From Gavia stellata (lineage: Eukaryota; Chordata; Aves; Gaviiformes; Gaviidae): DNA of 64,000 nucleotides. The translations under genes were made by a program, and so were the position numbers. The stretch is from positions 8,622,687-8,686,686 of the forward strand of contig NC_082598.1 in NCBI RefSeq assembly GCF_030936135.1. Reading direction: 5' to 3'. The notes beneath the pieces were generated by a model. That model had not been told where the DNA came from. It worked only from the letters and a program-made list of their open reading frames with translations, and searched no databases. Of the stretch, positions 63,282 through 64,000 are shown piece by piece (positions within the stretch are counted from its first letter, which is position 1; each line of letters opens with the position of its first letter).

Positions 63282-63366
63282 ATCATTATCTTGGCAGCTC
63301 GTTTGAGATTCAGTAGAATTGCTTCCGACAGATTCTGTCTCCATCTCACCAAGGTCAACAGGACTA
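63282..63366 (-). CDS. Coding exon (85 nt) of unidentified minus-strand gene
   Basis: Acceptor AATTATTTTACAG (ending at 63367) and donor AATGAT then GTAAGCATA (from 63281) enclose 85 bases. The first base completes a codon from the preceding exon, then 28 codons run SPVDLGEMETESVGSNSTES, then QTSCQDND, ending in phase 0. The next exon at 62422-62529 continues in phase 0. The peptide is strongly acidic and rich in Ser, Thr and Asn, as in disordered linkers or activation-type regions. No family is recognised. The preceding exon should lie right of the window edge or in the last 600 bases, where none was found. Confidence 0.7.
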
Positions 63367-64000
63367 CTGTAAAATAATTAAAAAGCATACAGCTTAAAAC
63401 AAAGTCAGTTTTTTAGTAGAAAGTTGCACTTTGTAGCTGCAGTTCTGAAAATGATGGCCAAACGAGAGCAAAGAGACCTACAGAGATTATAGGGACAGTG
63501 GTAGCAAACTGCGGACACCAAACAGAATAGCAAGTCAACTCAATACAGCCAAAATGGCCAAGGACTAAATTCAAGTCTTGAGATTGAATATGGCAACTTG
63601 TCAAAGACAAATACCCAACACTGAAACAATGCCTCGATACAAATGAGGACAAATGTTATGGAAGAGCAAGAATTTTTTTTCCCCAGACAAGGTTTTCATG
63701 AATTTGTTTTGCAATATAAGATTTAATATGCACTATACACAGAGCTAGACCCCAGCATCTGAAGATAGACTAGTATTTCAACACCAACGTATACAGTAGA
63801 CTTCAAGCTGAAATACCAACTCCCCTCACATCGACTACAAGTAAAAGGAAGCTAAAACTAAGCCTTTGCTTTTAGGTCCCATTGGTCCACATTGCTTTTA
63901 AAATCAGCATCACTGTTAGGGAAAAAGAGTAGTTTATTACCACAAAGCTTTTTCCTGAGGAATTAGTTACATCTGTGTCCCTTCATTCTGCAGCCCCACA
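63367..64000. other. Probable intron at the right edge
   Basis: No further exon was found in the last 634 bases. A minus-strand open frame of 79 codons at 63413-63652 lacks splice context and is taken as chance. Confidence 0.5.

Noticed and set aside
1..64000. tRNA, rRNA, snRNA genes and CRISPR arrays
   Set aside because: No B-box-like GGTTCGAATCC, no U6 or 7SK-like segment, and no regularly spaced direct repeats were seen.

Overview
This is a 64 kb piece of vertebrate nuclear DNA, most likely from a bird. The strongest clue is a 1 kb CR1 LINE copy (about 29.2-30.2 kb) with the reverse-transcriptase C-terminus and octamer-type 3' end typical of sauropsid, and especially avian, CR1. Three more degraded CR1 3' tails lie at 45.6-45.8, 48.0-48.2 and 48.5-48.6 kb. 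One probable MIR/CORE-SINE relic lies at 43.3-43.5 kb. Interspersed repeats are sparse, which also fits a bird. No prokaryotic gene, CRISPR array, tRNA or rRNA gene was seen.

Layout. 0-15.6 kb is AT-rich and holds no recognisable gene; it is read as intron or intergenic DNA. Between 15.6 and 19.2 kb several short minus-strand candidate exons stand in open frames beside good splice signals. Between 20.6 and 22.3 kb is a strong CpG island. It carries NRF1-, ZNF143/SBF-, ATF/CRE-, CCAAT- and GC-box-like sites, G-quadruplex-prone G runs and a cluster of five minus-strand splice donors. The simplest reading is a promoter of a minus-strand gene running left through the candidate exons, possibly bidirectional. 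From 22.6 to 55.6 kb there is one long stretch with no convincing gene: CR1/MIR relics, low-complexity tracts, a few candidate CTCF-type sites and some blocks that look like conserved non-coding elements.

From 55.6 kb to the right edge lies the 3' part of a second minus-strand gene. Exons at 63282-63366 and 62422-62529 have both splice sites and joining phases. A likely exon at 59768-59845 and a terminal exon at 55689-55865 continue in phase 0, and an AATAAA signal follows 35 bases after the stop codon. The encoded protein is acidic and Ser/Thr-rich upstream and basic at its C-terminus. I did not recognise it, so no gene symbol is given.

The long ORFs over the CpG island and in the 22-55 kb stretch are mostly chance GC-rich or shadow frames. 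No sign of an undescribed multi-gene system was found. The points most worth following are the unidentified right-hand gene, the micro-exon cluster at 16-19 kb and the architecture of the CpG-island promoter.
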